Assembly: GCA_036558905.1 (NCBI GenBank) | Contig: DATBER010000169.1 | Span: forward strand, 48,041-112,040 | Length of the DNA stretch: 64,000 nt | Direction: 5' to 3' | Source: DASXRA01 sp036558905 | GTDB taxonomy: Bacteria; Actinomycetota; Actinomycetes; Mycobacteriales; Jatrophihabitantaceae | In this document: piece by piece, positions 55,045 through 64,000 of the stretch | How the letters are laid out: each line of letters opens with the position of its first letter | How positions within the stretch are numbered: position 1 is the stretch's first letter | Notes under the pieces: generated by a model | What the model saw: the letters and a program-made list of their open reading frames with translations, nothing else | Database searches by the model: none | Told to the model about the DNA's origin: nothing | Translations under genes and position numbers: made by a program

Positions 55045-58000
55045 CTACACGACCGGATAGGCGGCCAGCTCGTAAATCGAATAGCCGTACTGTGACGAAC
55101 GCTCAACCCCCTGCATGCGCAGGTAGCTGACCCCGGACTGGTCGATCCACACCGTCTCGGTACCGCCCTGGCTAGCCGTGACGTCGGCGGCGTCGGTCCA
55201 GGTCGAGCCGTCGGCCGAAGTCTCGATCTTGTAGGCCGTCGCGTGCGCCGCCTCCCAGGTGATGACGAGCTTGCCCAGGTTTTGCGGCGCGGCGAACTGG
55301 ATCTGCAGCCACTCGCCGTCGGTGTAGTTGGACGACCAGCGCGTGCTGAGCGATCCGTCGTTGGCGTGCGGGGCGGTGAACTGCGGCAGGTTCTGCTCGA
55401 CACTGGACGCGGTGGCCGTGCCCGCCAGGGCCACGTTCGTCGAGCTGACCTGCGGGTGCACGTTCACGGTCAACGTCTGCGATTGATCCGCGAACGACAC
55501 CGGCACGTGGTAGCTGCCCGGCGTCGTGCCACGCAACGTTATCGGAATCAGCGGTTGGGCGCCGCGCCGCAGGACGATGTGCGTCGACGCCGGGGTCGCG
55601 GTCACGCCGGCCGGGGCGGCCACCGTCAGCGTGCCGGGCAGATCGGCCGGCTGGGTCGCCGTCAGGCCGACGCCCACCTCCGCCGAGTCGCCGACCGACA
55701 CGTCCACCGAGGCGGCGGTCAGTCGCATACTCGCGGCCGGCGCATCGGCGTACCACGGAACGACCTCGGAGATCGCCGGCTCGGCCGAACCAGCCTGCCA
55801 CACCAGGCGAATTGCGCTGGCAGTGCTCCCACCCGCGCCAAGATCTGTGTAGCCAGGCTGTAGGTTGCCGATCGTCTTCCAGGACGTACCGTCGCCGACC
55901 TGCACCTGCCCGGTACCGGTACCGGCCACCACCACGCGGCTGAGCGGCCGGGCGGCCGGCAAGGTCACGACCAGCGCGGCGCCGGTCGCGGGCGCGGCGC
56001 CGGCCCGATAGGTGGTGTCGGTGTTGCCGTCGGCCGCGGCGGCCAGCGACGAACCCGCGGCGGCGGCCGGACCACCCGACACGGTCAGCTGGGCCGAGTC
56101 CGGACCGGTCACGGTGAACTCGCGGACCACCACCCAGTAGTCCTGGGCGGCGGTGTTGCGCAGCCGGACGTACCGCGCCTGGGTGCCCTCGGGCAGGGTC
56201 GCCGTTATCGATGGCGTGTTCAGGAAGGTCCCGGCCGACTTCCACGTTGCGCCGTCGACGGAGTACTCGAGCACGCCGGCGTGGATGTAGTCGTTCGGGC
56301 TGGTCGACTTGCTCATGTCGATCTTGATCGACGTGATCGGCTGCACGCCGCCCAGGTCGACGCCGACGTAGTCACCGACAGCCGGCGGCGCGCTGCTCCA
56401 GTAGAACGTCGAGTCGTCGCCGTCGACCATGTTGGCCGGCACGTTGGTCTGGTAGGTCGACATCGACGTCGTGGGCGTGATGTGCCGCCCGGCGACGCCG
56501 ATCCAGCGGTCGTTCTCGGCCAGCGCATTGTTGACGAACGTGTCGATCACGCCGTCACCGACCGTCACGTTCACCGTGCCGTTCAACCCGACGTACTGGT
56601 ACGACCGCGCCTTGGCCACCAGGGTGCTCACCTGCGCCCGGTCGGCCAGCGCGGCCGCGCCGTTGCCCGCGCGCTCGTCGACCAGCATGCGCAGGGCGGC
56701 CCGGGCGGCCTGGCCCCAGAACGACGCGGAGTCCAGCCAGGGCTGAGCTTCGGCGATGAACGCCGGGTCGCCCAGGTAGGAGTTCAGCGTGGACGGTATC
56801 CACTGGATGACCTTGAGGTAGGCATCGAGCTTGGGTGCGGCCGACGACCCGCCCTGCTCCCAGGCCGACCAGAACGCGGCCACCTTGTCGGCCAGCACCG
56901 GCGCCTGCACCTTGTCGATGTCCGAGTAGTACTCGAGGTCGGCGAACGCGCCGAGCGCCTCGCGAGCCCGCGCGTCGCCGCCGGCGAACTCGTCCAGGCT
57001 GGCCTGCCACGACGCCGTTGGGTTGTAGGCGGCGTCGTTCCAGGTGTAGTCGGCCACGTTGAACAGCGCGATCTTCGACGAGTCGGGCTGGATCATCGGA
57101 TTGGCCGTGATGCCGTACAGCGAAGTAGACAGCCCGGCTGAGCGTCCGACATAGGGGCCGAGCAGCAGCCGGTTCGTGACGTAGTCGTTGACCGGGTAGT
57201 TGTCCCACACCAGGATGTCGTGCCCGAACACGGACTTGGCCGCGGCCGCCTGGTCCTGGGTGATCACCGGAGCGATGACTCCGACGCCGGTCCACTCGAC
57301 GACGACCGCCGGGTCGAGCTGAGCCTTGATCGCGTCCTTGTACGGCGACTCGGACACGTTGGAGTACTCGGTCGGAACCATCTCCAGGCGTGACGCCCCG
57401 GGATGGGTGGCGATGAAGTCGCGCTGTACCGCGTTCAGCAGGTACGACTGGGCCGCGCCGGCCGCCGCTCCCCCGGTGCCGAACTTGGACTGGTCGGCGG
57501 CACAGTTCCAGGTCGTGTAGCTGATGTCGTCCAGCGGCACCGCGAACGTCCGCACGCCGATGTCCCACAGCGACTGGAACTTCGCGACCAGCGCCTGCTC
57601 GTCGGCCGCCGAGCTGTAGCACACCGACAGTCCGGGCGAGAGCGCGTACGTGAACTCGACGTGGTTGGCGATCGCCCGGTCGACCAGTTCCTTCAGCTGG
57701 GCCAGCTGATCGGGCGGGTAGGCGTCGCGCCACTGGTCGCGCAGGTAGGGATCGTCCTTGGGCGAGTAGACGTAGGTGTTCATCTTGTGCGCGCCGTAGA
57801 AGTCGAGCTGGTCCAGCCGGGCGGCGTGCGACCACGGCGTCCCGTAGAAGCCCTCGATCACCCCGCGCAGCGGCATGGTCGGCCAGTCGCGCACCTGCAC
57901 GCCCGGCACGTTCTTGCCCTGAACGAGCTGGCGCAGCGTCTGCGCCGCGTAGAACGTCCCGGTGGCGTCGTGCCCGTCCAGAACCACGCTCGGATGGCCG

Positions 58001-58407
58001 GCCACCGTGCCCGTCGCGAGCACGTAGCCCTCGGCGGCCAGCCCGCTCGCGTCGTCGATGCCCAGGGTGCGCACCGCGTCGCGGGCCGCCGCGCCGCCGA
58101 CGAAGATCACCGGCTCGCCCTTGCGCGCGTCGCCCGCCCCGTCGATGTCGTCGACGGTCTTGACGCCGGCGTGGTCGAGCGCGGTGCGCACCGCGCTGAC
58201 GGCCGCCGGGTCGCTGTCGGTGCCGGTGGCCAGCGCCACGGCGTTGCCGAGCTGGACCGCCGCCCCGTGCGCCTGCATCGACTGCGGCACCGGGTACACC
58301 GACGGCAGAGCCGGTGCCGCCGGCGCCGCCGCGGCCGGCACCGGCACGACGAGCAGCCCGAGGGCCAGCGTGACGGCGGTGGACAGGACGAGACGGCGTC
58401 GGGGCAT
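55045..58407 (-). CDS. Secreted GH84 beta-N-acetylglucosaminidase with carbohydrate-binding domains
   Basis: This protein of 1120 residues has a Sec signal peptide and an N-terminal GH20b-like domain (40-165). The GH84 TIM barrel follows, with RGVIEGFYGTPWSHAARLD near 180 and the catalytic Asp pair in AVPLDDISYTTW near 285. Then come a helical region, an F5/8-type (CBM32) domain near 640-760 (VDGDDSTFYWSS), an NPCBM/NEW3-like Ig domain near 890-990, and a C-terminal F5/8 domain (ASSVEQNLPQFTAPHANDGS). GH84 enzymes release GlcNAc from glycans, including hyaluronan and O-GlcNAc. The ATG at 58407 follows CCGGAG. A weak dre-like site upstream links it to the sugar importer. Confidence 0.93.
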   Translation of the reverse strand: MPRRRLVLSTAVTLALGLLVVPVPAAAAPAAPALPSVYPVPQSMQAHGAAVQLGNAVALATGTDSDPAAVSAVRTALDHAGVKTVDDIDGAGDARKGEPVIFVGGAAARDAVRTLGIDDASGLAAEGYVLATGTVAGHPSVVLDGHDATGTFYAAQTLRQLVQGKNVPGVQVRDWPTMPLRGVIEGFYGTPWSHAARLDQLDFYGAHKMNTYVYSPKDDPYLRDQWRDAYPPDQLAQLKELVDRAIANHVEFTYALSPGLSVCYSSAADEQALVAKFQSLWDIGVRTFAVPLDDISYTTWNCAADQSKFGTGGAAAGAAQSYLLNAVQRDFIATHPGASRLEMVPTEYSNVSESPYKDAIKAQLDPAVVVEWTGVGVIAPVITQDQAAAAKSVFGHDILVWDNYPVNDYVTNRLLLGPYVGRSAGLSTSLYGITANPMIQPDSSKIALFNVADYTWNDAAYNPTASWQASLDEFAGGDARAREALGAFADLEYYSDIDKVQAPVLADKVAAFWSAWEQGGSSAAPKLDAYLKVIQWIPSTLNSYLGDPAFIAEAQPWLDSASFWGQAARAALRMLVDERAGNGAAALADRAQVSTLVAKARSYQYVGLNGTVNVTVGDGVIDTFVNNALAENDRWIGVAGRHITPTTSMSTYQTNVPANMVDGDDSTFYWSSAPPAVGDYVGVDLGGVQPITSIKIDMSKSTSPNDYIHAGVLEYSVDGATWKSAGTFLNTPSITATLPEGTQARYVRLRNTAAQDYWVVVREFTVTGPDSAQLTVSGGPAAAAGSSLAAAADGNTDTTYRAGAAPATGAALVVTLPAARPLSRVVVAGTGTGQVQVGDGTSWKTIGNLQPGYTDLGAGGSTASAIRLVWQAGSAEPAISEVVPWYADAPAASMRLTAASVDVSVGDSAEVGVGLTATQPADLPGTLTVAAPAGVTATPASTHIVLRRGAQPLIPITLRGTTPGSYHVPVSFADQSQTLTVNVHPQVSSTNVALAGTATASSVEQNLPQFTAPHANDGSLSTRWSSNYTDGEWLQIQFAAPQNLGKLVITWEAAHATAYKIETSADGSTWTDAADVTASQGGTETVWIDQSGVSYLRMQGVERSSQYGYSIYELAAYPVV

Positions 58408-58482
58408 CGGCTTCTCCGGAGGGGTGACGTCCACACGAAGTTGCTTGAATTAGCTCACTGCCGAGCACAAACCGTCAATAAT

Positions 58483-58494
58483 TTGCCTGGACCA
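58483..58494. promoter_or_regulatory. Degenerate dre-like site ahead of the GH84 gene
   Basis: On the minus strand TGGTCCAGGCAA matches the dre core TGGTCTAGACCA at 9 of 12 positions, 76 bp before the start codon. Natural dre sites tolerate such changes, but at this score chance is a real alternative. Confidence 0.4.
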
Positions 58495-58530
58495 ATCCGA
58501 CTGAGCCCGGTTCGCCGGGCGAGCCTCGGT

Positions 58531-58591
58531 CTTGATCAACAGCGCGAAATGGCCGCCTGAGCAGCCAACTTTCGCTCTTGATCAAGAGCGA
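58531..58591. repeat. Long imperfect palindrome between GH84 and pth
   Basis: CTTGATCAACAGCGCGAAA (58531-58549) faces TTTCGCTCTTGATCAAG (58570-58586), with TGGC and GCCA inside, giving a long hairpin. The right part also forms a 20-bp perfect palindrome on its own (58572-58591). It may be a second REP-like family or the pth terminator. Confidence 0.6.
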
Positions 58592-58602
58592 GCGCGGCGA
58601 CC

Positions 58603-59175
58603 TCAGTCGTTGAACTTGTTCTGCGCCGGTTCGAGCCCGTCGGCCAGCAGGGCCTCGACGGCGTCCGCGGCCCGGTCGACCAGAAAGTCGAGCTCCTTGC
58701 GCTCGGCGGAAGAGAAATCGCGCAGCACGTAGTCGGCCGGGTCCTGCCGGCCGGGCGGGCGGCCGATGCCGAAGCGCACGCGGGCATATTCCTTACTGCC
58801 CAGCGCCGACGTGGTCGCGCGCAGCCCGTTGTGGCCGCCGTCGCCGCCGCCGCGCTTGAGCCGCAATGACCCGAACGGCAGGTCGAGGTCGTCGTGCACG
58901 ACCGTGATCCGCTCGACCGGCACCTTGTAGAACCGGGCGACCGCCACGACCGGACCGCCCGACTCGTTCATGTACGACTTCGGCTTGGCCAGCACCACCG
59001 GGCGACCGGCCAGCCGGCCCTCGAGGACGTCGCATCGGCTGCGATGCGCCTTGAACCGTCCGCCGATGCGCTCGGCGAGCAGGTCGACGACCATGAACCC
59101 GGCGTTGTGCCGGGTACTCGCGTAGCGCGGCCCGGGGTTGCCGAGGCCGACGACCAGCTGACGATCGTCGGCCAT
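58603..59175 (-). CDS. pth: Peptidyl-tRNA hydrolase
   Basis: This protein of 190 residues rescues tRNA from aborted translation products. VVGLGNPGPRYASTRHNAGF carries the catalytic His near 25. KPKSYMNESGGPV and HDDLDLPFGSLRLKRGGGDGGHNGLRA with the conserved Asp, His and Asn follow. The ATG at 59175 replaces a start 12 codons upstream. It lies 48 bp after rplY on the same strand, the usual actinobacterial pair. Confidence 0.96.
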   Translation of the reverse strand: MADDRQLVVGLGNPGPRYASTRHNAGFMVVDLLAERIGGRFKAHRSRCDVLEGRLAGRPVVLAKPKSYMNESGGPVVAVARFYKVPVERITVVHDDLDLPFGSLRLKRGGGDGGHNGLRATTSALGSKEYARVRFGIGRPPGRQDPADYVLRDFSSAERKELDFLVDRAADAVEALLADGLEPAQNKFND

Positions 59176-59223
59176 ACCGTCGGCATCCCGGGACCTGATC
59201 GGCCAGCGCACGCGCGCGACGTG

Positions 59224-59877
59224 CTACTCGGCCGACTCGGCCTCGGCGGCCGGTGCCTCGGCACCCTCGCCCTCGGCACCCTCTTCGGCGGCCTCGCCCT
59301 CGGCACCCTCTTCGGCGGCCTCGAGCTCGGCCGCGGTCGGGGCCTCCTGGATCAGCAGCAGCACCTGCTCGGCGTCGCCGGCCAGCGACGACCCAGAAGG
59401 CAGCTTGAGGTCGCCGGCGGTGATGTGCGAGCCGATTTCCAGGCCCTCGATGGAGACCTCGATCTCGGAGGGCAGGTGTGTGGCCTCGGCCTCGACGCTG
59501 ACCGTGGTGCTCTCCTGCGCGAGCAGGCCGCCCTTGGCCACCTCGCCGACAACAGTGAGTGGGACGTCGATGGTGACCTTTTCGCCGCGGCGGACCGCCA
59601 GCAGGTCGACGTGTTCGAACACGCCCTTGATCGGGTGGCGCTGGATGGCCTTCGGGATGGCCAGCTGGTCGCTGCCCTCGAGGTCGAGGGTCAGCAGAAC
59701 GTTGGCGCCACCGTGCTTGATGGCGTGGCCGAACTCGCGGGCGGGCAACGAGACGTGGCGCGGCTGGGCGCCGTGACCGTAGATGACAGCGGGGATCTTG
59801 CCCGCACGACGGGTGCGGCGGGCGCCGCCCTTGCCGAACTCGGTACGTGGCTCGGCCGGCAGGCGGACCTCGGACAC
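59224..59877 (-). CDS. rplY: 50S ribosomal protein L25 (general stress protein Ctc type)
   Basis: This two-domain Ctc-type L25 of 217 residues has the 5S rRNA-binding N-terminal domain (RTEFGKGGARRTRRAGKIPA, then VIYGHGAQPRHVSL) and a C-terminal beta domain (LKLPSGSSLAGDAEQVLLLI). It ends in a long Glu/Ala-rich tail with short repeated EEGAEGE units. It starts with GTG. The acidic tail is common in actinobacteria. Confidence 0.95.
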   Translation of the reverse strand: MSEVRLPAEPRTEFGKGGARRTRRAGKIPAVIYGHGAQPRHVSLPAREFGHAIKHGGANVLLTLDLEGSDQLAIPKAIQRHPIKGVFEHVDLLAVRRGEKVTIDVPLTVVGEVAKGGLLAQESTTVSVEAEATHLPSEIEVSIEGLEIGSHITAGDLKLPSGSSLAGDAEQVLLLIQEAPTAAELEAAEEGAEGEAAEEGAEGEGAEAPAAEAESAE

Positions 59878-60018
59878 GGTGATGCTCCTTCAGCTTGATC
59901 TGGACGGTTCCCGGGGTGTCGCCGCGCCGAGGACAACACCGCGTCGATCACGGACACCGCCCTGGATCTGCGGCGTTCCCTCGCCGGGCAACCGGTACAG
60001 CCTACCGGCGTCGCGAGA

Positions 60019-60405
60019 TCACGTCGAACGCCGGGCCGTCACCTCGATCTCGATGCGCATCCGCGGATCGGACAACCCGCACTGCATCATGGTCGCGGCC
60101 GGGCGAATCCGGCCGAAGTACCGCTGCAGCACCGGCCAGCACGGCTCGAAGTCGCCGCGGTCGGGCAGCAGGTAGTGCACCCGCACCACGTCGGCGAACG
60201 AGGCCCCCGCATCGGCCAGGGCCGCGCCGATGTTGCGCAGGCACTGCTCGGCCTGCTCTACGACGCCCTCGGGGATCGTCATTGTCGTGTAGTCGAATCC
60301 GGTCGTGCCGGACACGAACACCCATTCGCCGTCGACCACCGCACGGGAGTAGCCGATCTGGGCCTCGAACGTCGATCCGGACGAGATGAGCTCGCGCTGC
60401 GCCAT
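60019..60405 (-). CDS. RidA family protein
   Basis: This trimeric-fold protein of 128 residues has FVSGTTGFDYTTMTIPEGVV, QAEQCLRNIGAALADAGAS, VVRVHYLLPD, and a late MMQCGLSDPRMRIEIEVTA holding the Arg that binds carboxylates in RidA. It probably hydrolyses reactive enamine/imine intermediates, although this subgroup is not the classic RidA. The ATG at 60405 is used instead of a start 16 codons upstream. It is divergent from ispE, with 19 bp between starts. Confidence 0.87.
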   Translation of the reverse strand: MAQRELISSGSTFEAQIGYSRAVVDGEWVFVSGTTGFDYTTMTIPEGVVEQAEQCLRNIGAALADAGASFADVVRVHYLLPDRGDFEPCWPVLQRYFGRIRPAATMMQCGLSDPRMRIEIEVTARRST

Positions 60406-60424
60406 GGCCGTTAGTCTCGCGGAC

Positions 60425-61311
60425 GTGTCTGTCACCGTGCGCGTCCCGGCCAAGGTGAACCTGCACCTGGGCGTCGGGCCACTGCGGCCGGACGGCTACC
60501 ACGAGCTGGTCACCGTGTTCCACGCCGTCGACCTGTTCGACGAGGTCCAGGCCACGCCGGCGTCCGAGCTGTCGGTGGGCGTGGTCGGCGAAGGGGCGGC
60601 CGACGTACCCACCGATTCGGGCAATCTCGCCTGGCGGGCGGCCGCGCTGCTGGCCGAGCACGCCGGCGTCGACCCGGAGGTGCGGCTGGAGATCAGCAAG
60701 GCGATCCCGGTGGCGGGCGGCATGGCCGGGGGTTCGGCCGACGGCGCCGCCGCGCTGGTCGCCTGCGCCGAGTTGTGGGGCGTGTCGCGGGCCGAGCTGC
60801 CCGACCTCGCCGCCCAACTGGGCAGCGACGTCGCCTTCCCGCTGCTCGGTGGCACGGCGCTGGGCACCGGTCGGGGCGAGGTGCTGGCGCCGGCGCTCAC
60901 CACCGGATCGCTGCACTGGGTTTTCGCGCTGGCCGACCAGGGCATCTCGACGTCGGCCGCCTACCGCGAACTGGACCGTCAGCGCGCGGCCGGCTCGGCG
61001 CCGCCGCCTTCGCTGGACGCCGCCGCGATGCTCGAGGCGCTGCGCGCCGGCTCGACCGAACGGGTCGCTGCGGTGCTGACCAACGACCTCGAACCGGCCG
61101 CGCTCGCCCTGGCCCCGGCGCTGCGCCGCACCCTCGACGCCGGCCGCGACCTCGGGGCGCTCGCCGGGATCGTCTCGGGATCCGGCCCGACCTGTGCGTT
61201 CCTCTGCCCGGACGCCGGCGCCGCGGTGAAGCTGGCCGCCGCGCTGGCCGCCGAGGACGTCTGCCGTACGACCCGGGTCGCGGCCGGCCCGGCCCCGGGA
61301 GCCACCGTCGT

Positions 61312-61315
<4 letters not shown>
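60425..61315 (+). CDS. ispE: 4-diphosphocytidyl-2-C-methyl-D-erythritol kinase
   Basis: This GHMP kinase of 296 residues works in the MEP isoprenoid pathway. VRVPAKVNLHLGVGPLRPDGYHEL contains the substrate Lys and Asn, PVAGGMAGGSADGAAAL is the ATP-binding loop near 105, the Asp in GSDVAFPLLGGTALGTGRGE is catalytic, and GSGPTCAFL is motif 3. The GTG at 60425 is favoured; an ATG at 60404 would overlap the RidA start. Its stop overlaps the ABC-F start (ATGA). Confidence 0.94.
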
Positions 61316-63030
<1,715 letters not shown>

Positions 63031-63044
63031 GACGTGGCTCCTTA

Positions 63045-63063
63045 CCCGCTCGTTGCGAGCGGG
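63045..63063 (+). terminator. Hairpin after the ABC-F gene
   Basis: CCCGCTCG and CGAGCGGG pair perfectly around a TTG loop, 15 bp after the ABC-F stop. No T-run follows. Confidence 0.55.
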
Positions 63064-63174
63064 GCTGAGGTGCGTGAGATGCCGGCTGCGAACAGCGCGC
63101 AAGGAGGTCCGATACCGCTGGTGTATCGGCGACGACGACGCAGCAGATCGCGTGCCTCAGCCGCGCGCAGCAGT
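63062..63174 (+). ncRNA. Candidate structured leader RNA upstream of the MarC-like gene
   Basis: Between 63062 and about 63174, GGCTGAGG faces CCTCAGCC to form a closing stem. Inside it are a CGAA tetraloop hairpin (GCTG CGAA CAGC), a 7-bp hairpin (CCGATAC with GTATCGG) and GC-rich joiners. The layout is like a multi-branch riboswitch, but it does not match any class I can recall, including the manganese yybP-ykoY type. It ends about 75 nt before the MarC-like ATG. Confidence 0.4.
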
Positions 63175-63243
63175 GCACAGAGTAGGGAGACACGTCCGAG
63201 CTAGGTCGCTGCCCGTTCGGCCGACCTCGGCGACACTTGCACG

Positions 63244-63880
63244 ATGGACGAGAAGTCGATCACTGCGGCCGGTGCGATCGATACGTTCCTCGTACTGCTG
63301 ATCGGTATCGGGCCGAAGCTCGCACTGGTGCCGTTTCTGGAAAGCACCTCTTGATCAAGCCGACAAGCGGCGGGTAGCGCGCAAGATGCTTACCACCGCG
63401 GCCATCGTGGCTGTGCTCCTGATGGCCCTGGGCGAGCTGCTGCGCGCATTGCTGCACTTCACGATCGGGTCGTTGTCGATCGCCGGCGGCCTGATCCTGC
63501 TCGTCCTCGCCGTGTGGATGGTGCTCGGGCCAGCCCCGAGCAACCACCACCGCAATACCGACAAGGACCCGATGCAGCTGGCCCAATTCCCGCTGGCCGT
63601 GCCCTACCTGCTCAGCCCGGTCGGCATCGTCGGCCTGATGACGATCTCGGGCGAGGCGAAGTCGTTCAGCGTGTTCGCCGTGGAGTTCGCCATCCTCGCG
63701 TTCGTGCTGCTGCTGGACGTCGTCGTGTTCCGCTTCGCGAACCGGGTGAGCGAGAAGCTCGACGAGAGCCGGATGATGGTCACCGAGAAGGTCTTCGGCT
63801 TCCTGATCGCGGCGATCGCCGTGCAGCTGGTGCTCGACGGGTTGGCCGACGTCGGAGTCATCGGGCCCGTTCCGCAGTGA
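63244..63880 (+). pseudogene. MarC-family membrane protein gene with a frameshift
   Basis: The first frame starts at ATG 63244 (MDEKSITAAGAIDTFLVLLI, then GIGPKLALVPFLESTS) and stops at 63353. The family sequence resumes in the +1 frame with LDQADKRRVARKMLTTAA and runs to 63880 with about five more membrane helices (HFTIGSLSIAGGLILLVLAV). An extra base near 63349 would explain both. Intact, it would be about 211 residues of the MarC/UPF0056 type, an integral membrane family of unclear role. A sequencing error or real pseudogenisation are both possible; programmed frameshifting is unlikely. Confidence 0.75.
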
Positions 63881-63886
63881 AGCGGC

Positions 63887-64000
63887 TCAGCTGACCCGGA
63901 GCAGCCGCTTCGCCGTACCGGTGAGTACGGAAGCTACGACGGCGGATCCACCGGCCCCTAACGGCGGCCCACGGGCTTGATGCTCAGCGCCGGCTTCGGC
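63887..64000 (-). CDS. Possible C-terminal end of a gene entering from the right
   Basis: A minus-strand frame is open from the window edge to a TGA at 63887. Its 37 codons end GGSAVVASVLTGTAKRLLRV then Ser. Third-position GC is lower than in firm genes here, so this is only a possible gene end, convergent with the MarC-like gene. Confidence 0.25.
   Translation of the reverse strand, partial: AEAGAEHQARGPPLGAGGSAVVASVLTGTAKRLLRVS

Noticed and set aside
63062..63174. Manganese (yybP-ykoY) riboswitch
   Set aside because: The conserved GGGGAGUA and later loop sequences of that class are not visible, and the gene is MarC-like rather than TerC-like.
63330..63360. Programmed +1 frameshift like that of prfB
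   Set aside because: The stop context TCT TGA lacks a CTT-type slippery codon and an upstream Shine-Dalgarno-like spacer, so an indel is the simpler explanation.

Overview
The window is about 70% GC chromosomal DNA from a high-GC actinobacterium. GTG starts are common and many genes are joined by 4-bp stop/start overlaps. The housekeeping order mfd, mazG, SurA-like lipoprotein, eno, ftsB-like, DUF501, ppx, together with ispE, pth and rplY, is the order known from Mycobacterium and its relatives. I cannot name the genus from the sequence alone. No rRNA, tRNA, CRISPR array, transposase or phage gene was seen.

Layout. 1-4.1 kb: edge genes and a MalEFG-type sugar ABC transporter with a consensus DasR (dre) operator, which points to amino-sugar or chito-oligosaccharide uptake. 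4.1-16.5 kb: the mfd-to-ppx housekeeping block, interrupted by an HxlR regulator/oxidoreductase pair, a YjbR protein, wecB and a secreted lamin-tail protein. 16.6-48.3 kb: a large exopolysaccharide (EPS) locus. It holds a Tat-exported LAXTG surface protein, a PqqD/HprK-like/nucleotidyltransferase trio, a toroid-like protein, a WecG-type transferase, wecC, two Wzz-like proteins, a Wzy polymerase, a Wzx flippase, a double-GT2 glycosyltransferase, an acyltransferase, a polysaccharide deacetylase, three secreted beta-helix proteins and the initiating polyprenyl glycosylphosphotransferase. Together these can make a ManNAcA-containing polymer by a Wzx/Wzy route.

Within the EPS locus (34.2-46.6 kb) sits an unusual module. 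A MetA-like acyltransferase, MetY, the Wzx flippase and a tandem alpha/beta hydrolase form one operon with two 4-bp overlaps. Divergent to it is an operon of AcpS, a carrier protein and an amino-acid-type adenylating enzyme, followed by an FAD/NAD oxidoreductase, an ATP-grasp ligase and a GNAT enzyme. The ligase, carrier protein and paired hydrolases recall accessory genes of exosortase-associated EPS loci, but no exosortase is present. My best reading is an undescribed pathway that builds an amino-acid-derived group on a carrier protein and adds it to the exported glycan or a linked small molecule.

48.6-64 kb: ppc, an Ada/AlkA-Ogt alkylation-repair pair between two copies of a palindromic repeat, azoR with a divergent TetR gene, a secreted multidomain GH84 enzyme with a weak dre-like site, pth, rplY, a RidA-family gene, ispE, an ABC-F ATPase and a frameshifted MarC-family gene behind a possible structured RNA leader.

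A recurring G-tract motif, roughly ATCGGGGG(G)A, lies just upstream of the start codon of many EPS-locus genes but not of the housekeeping genes, which suggests a shared control element.
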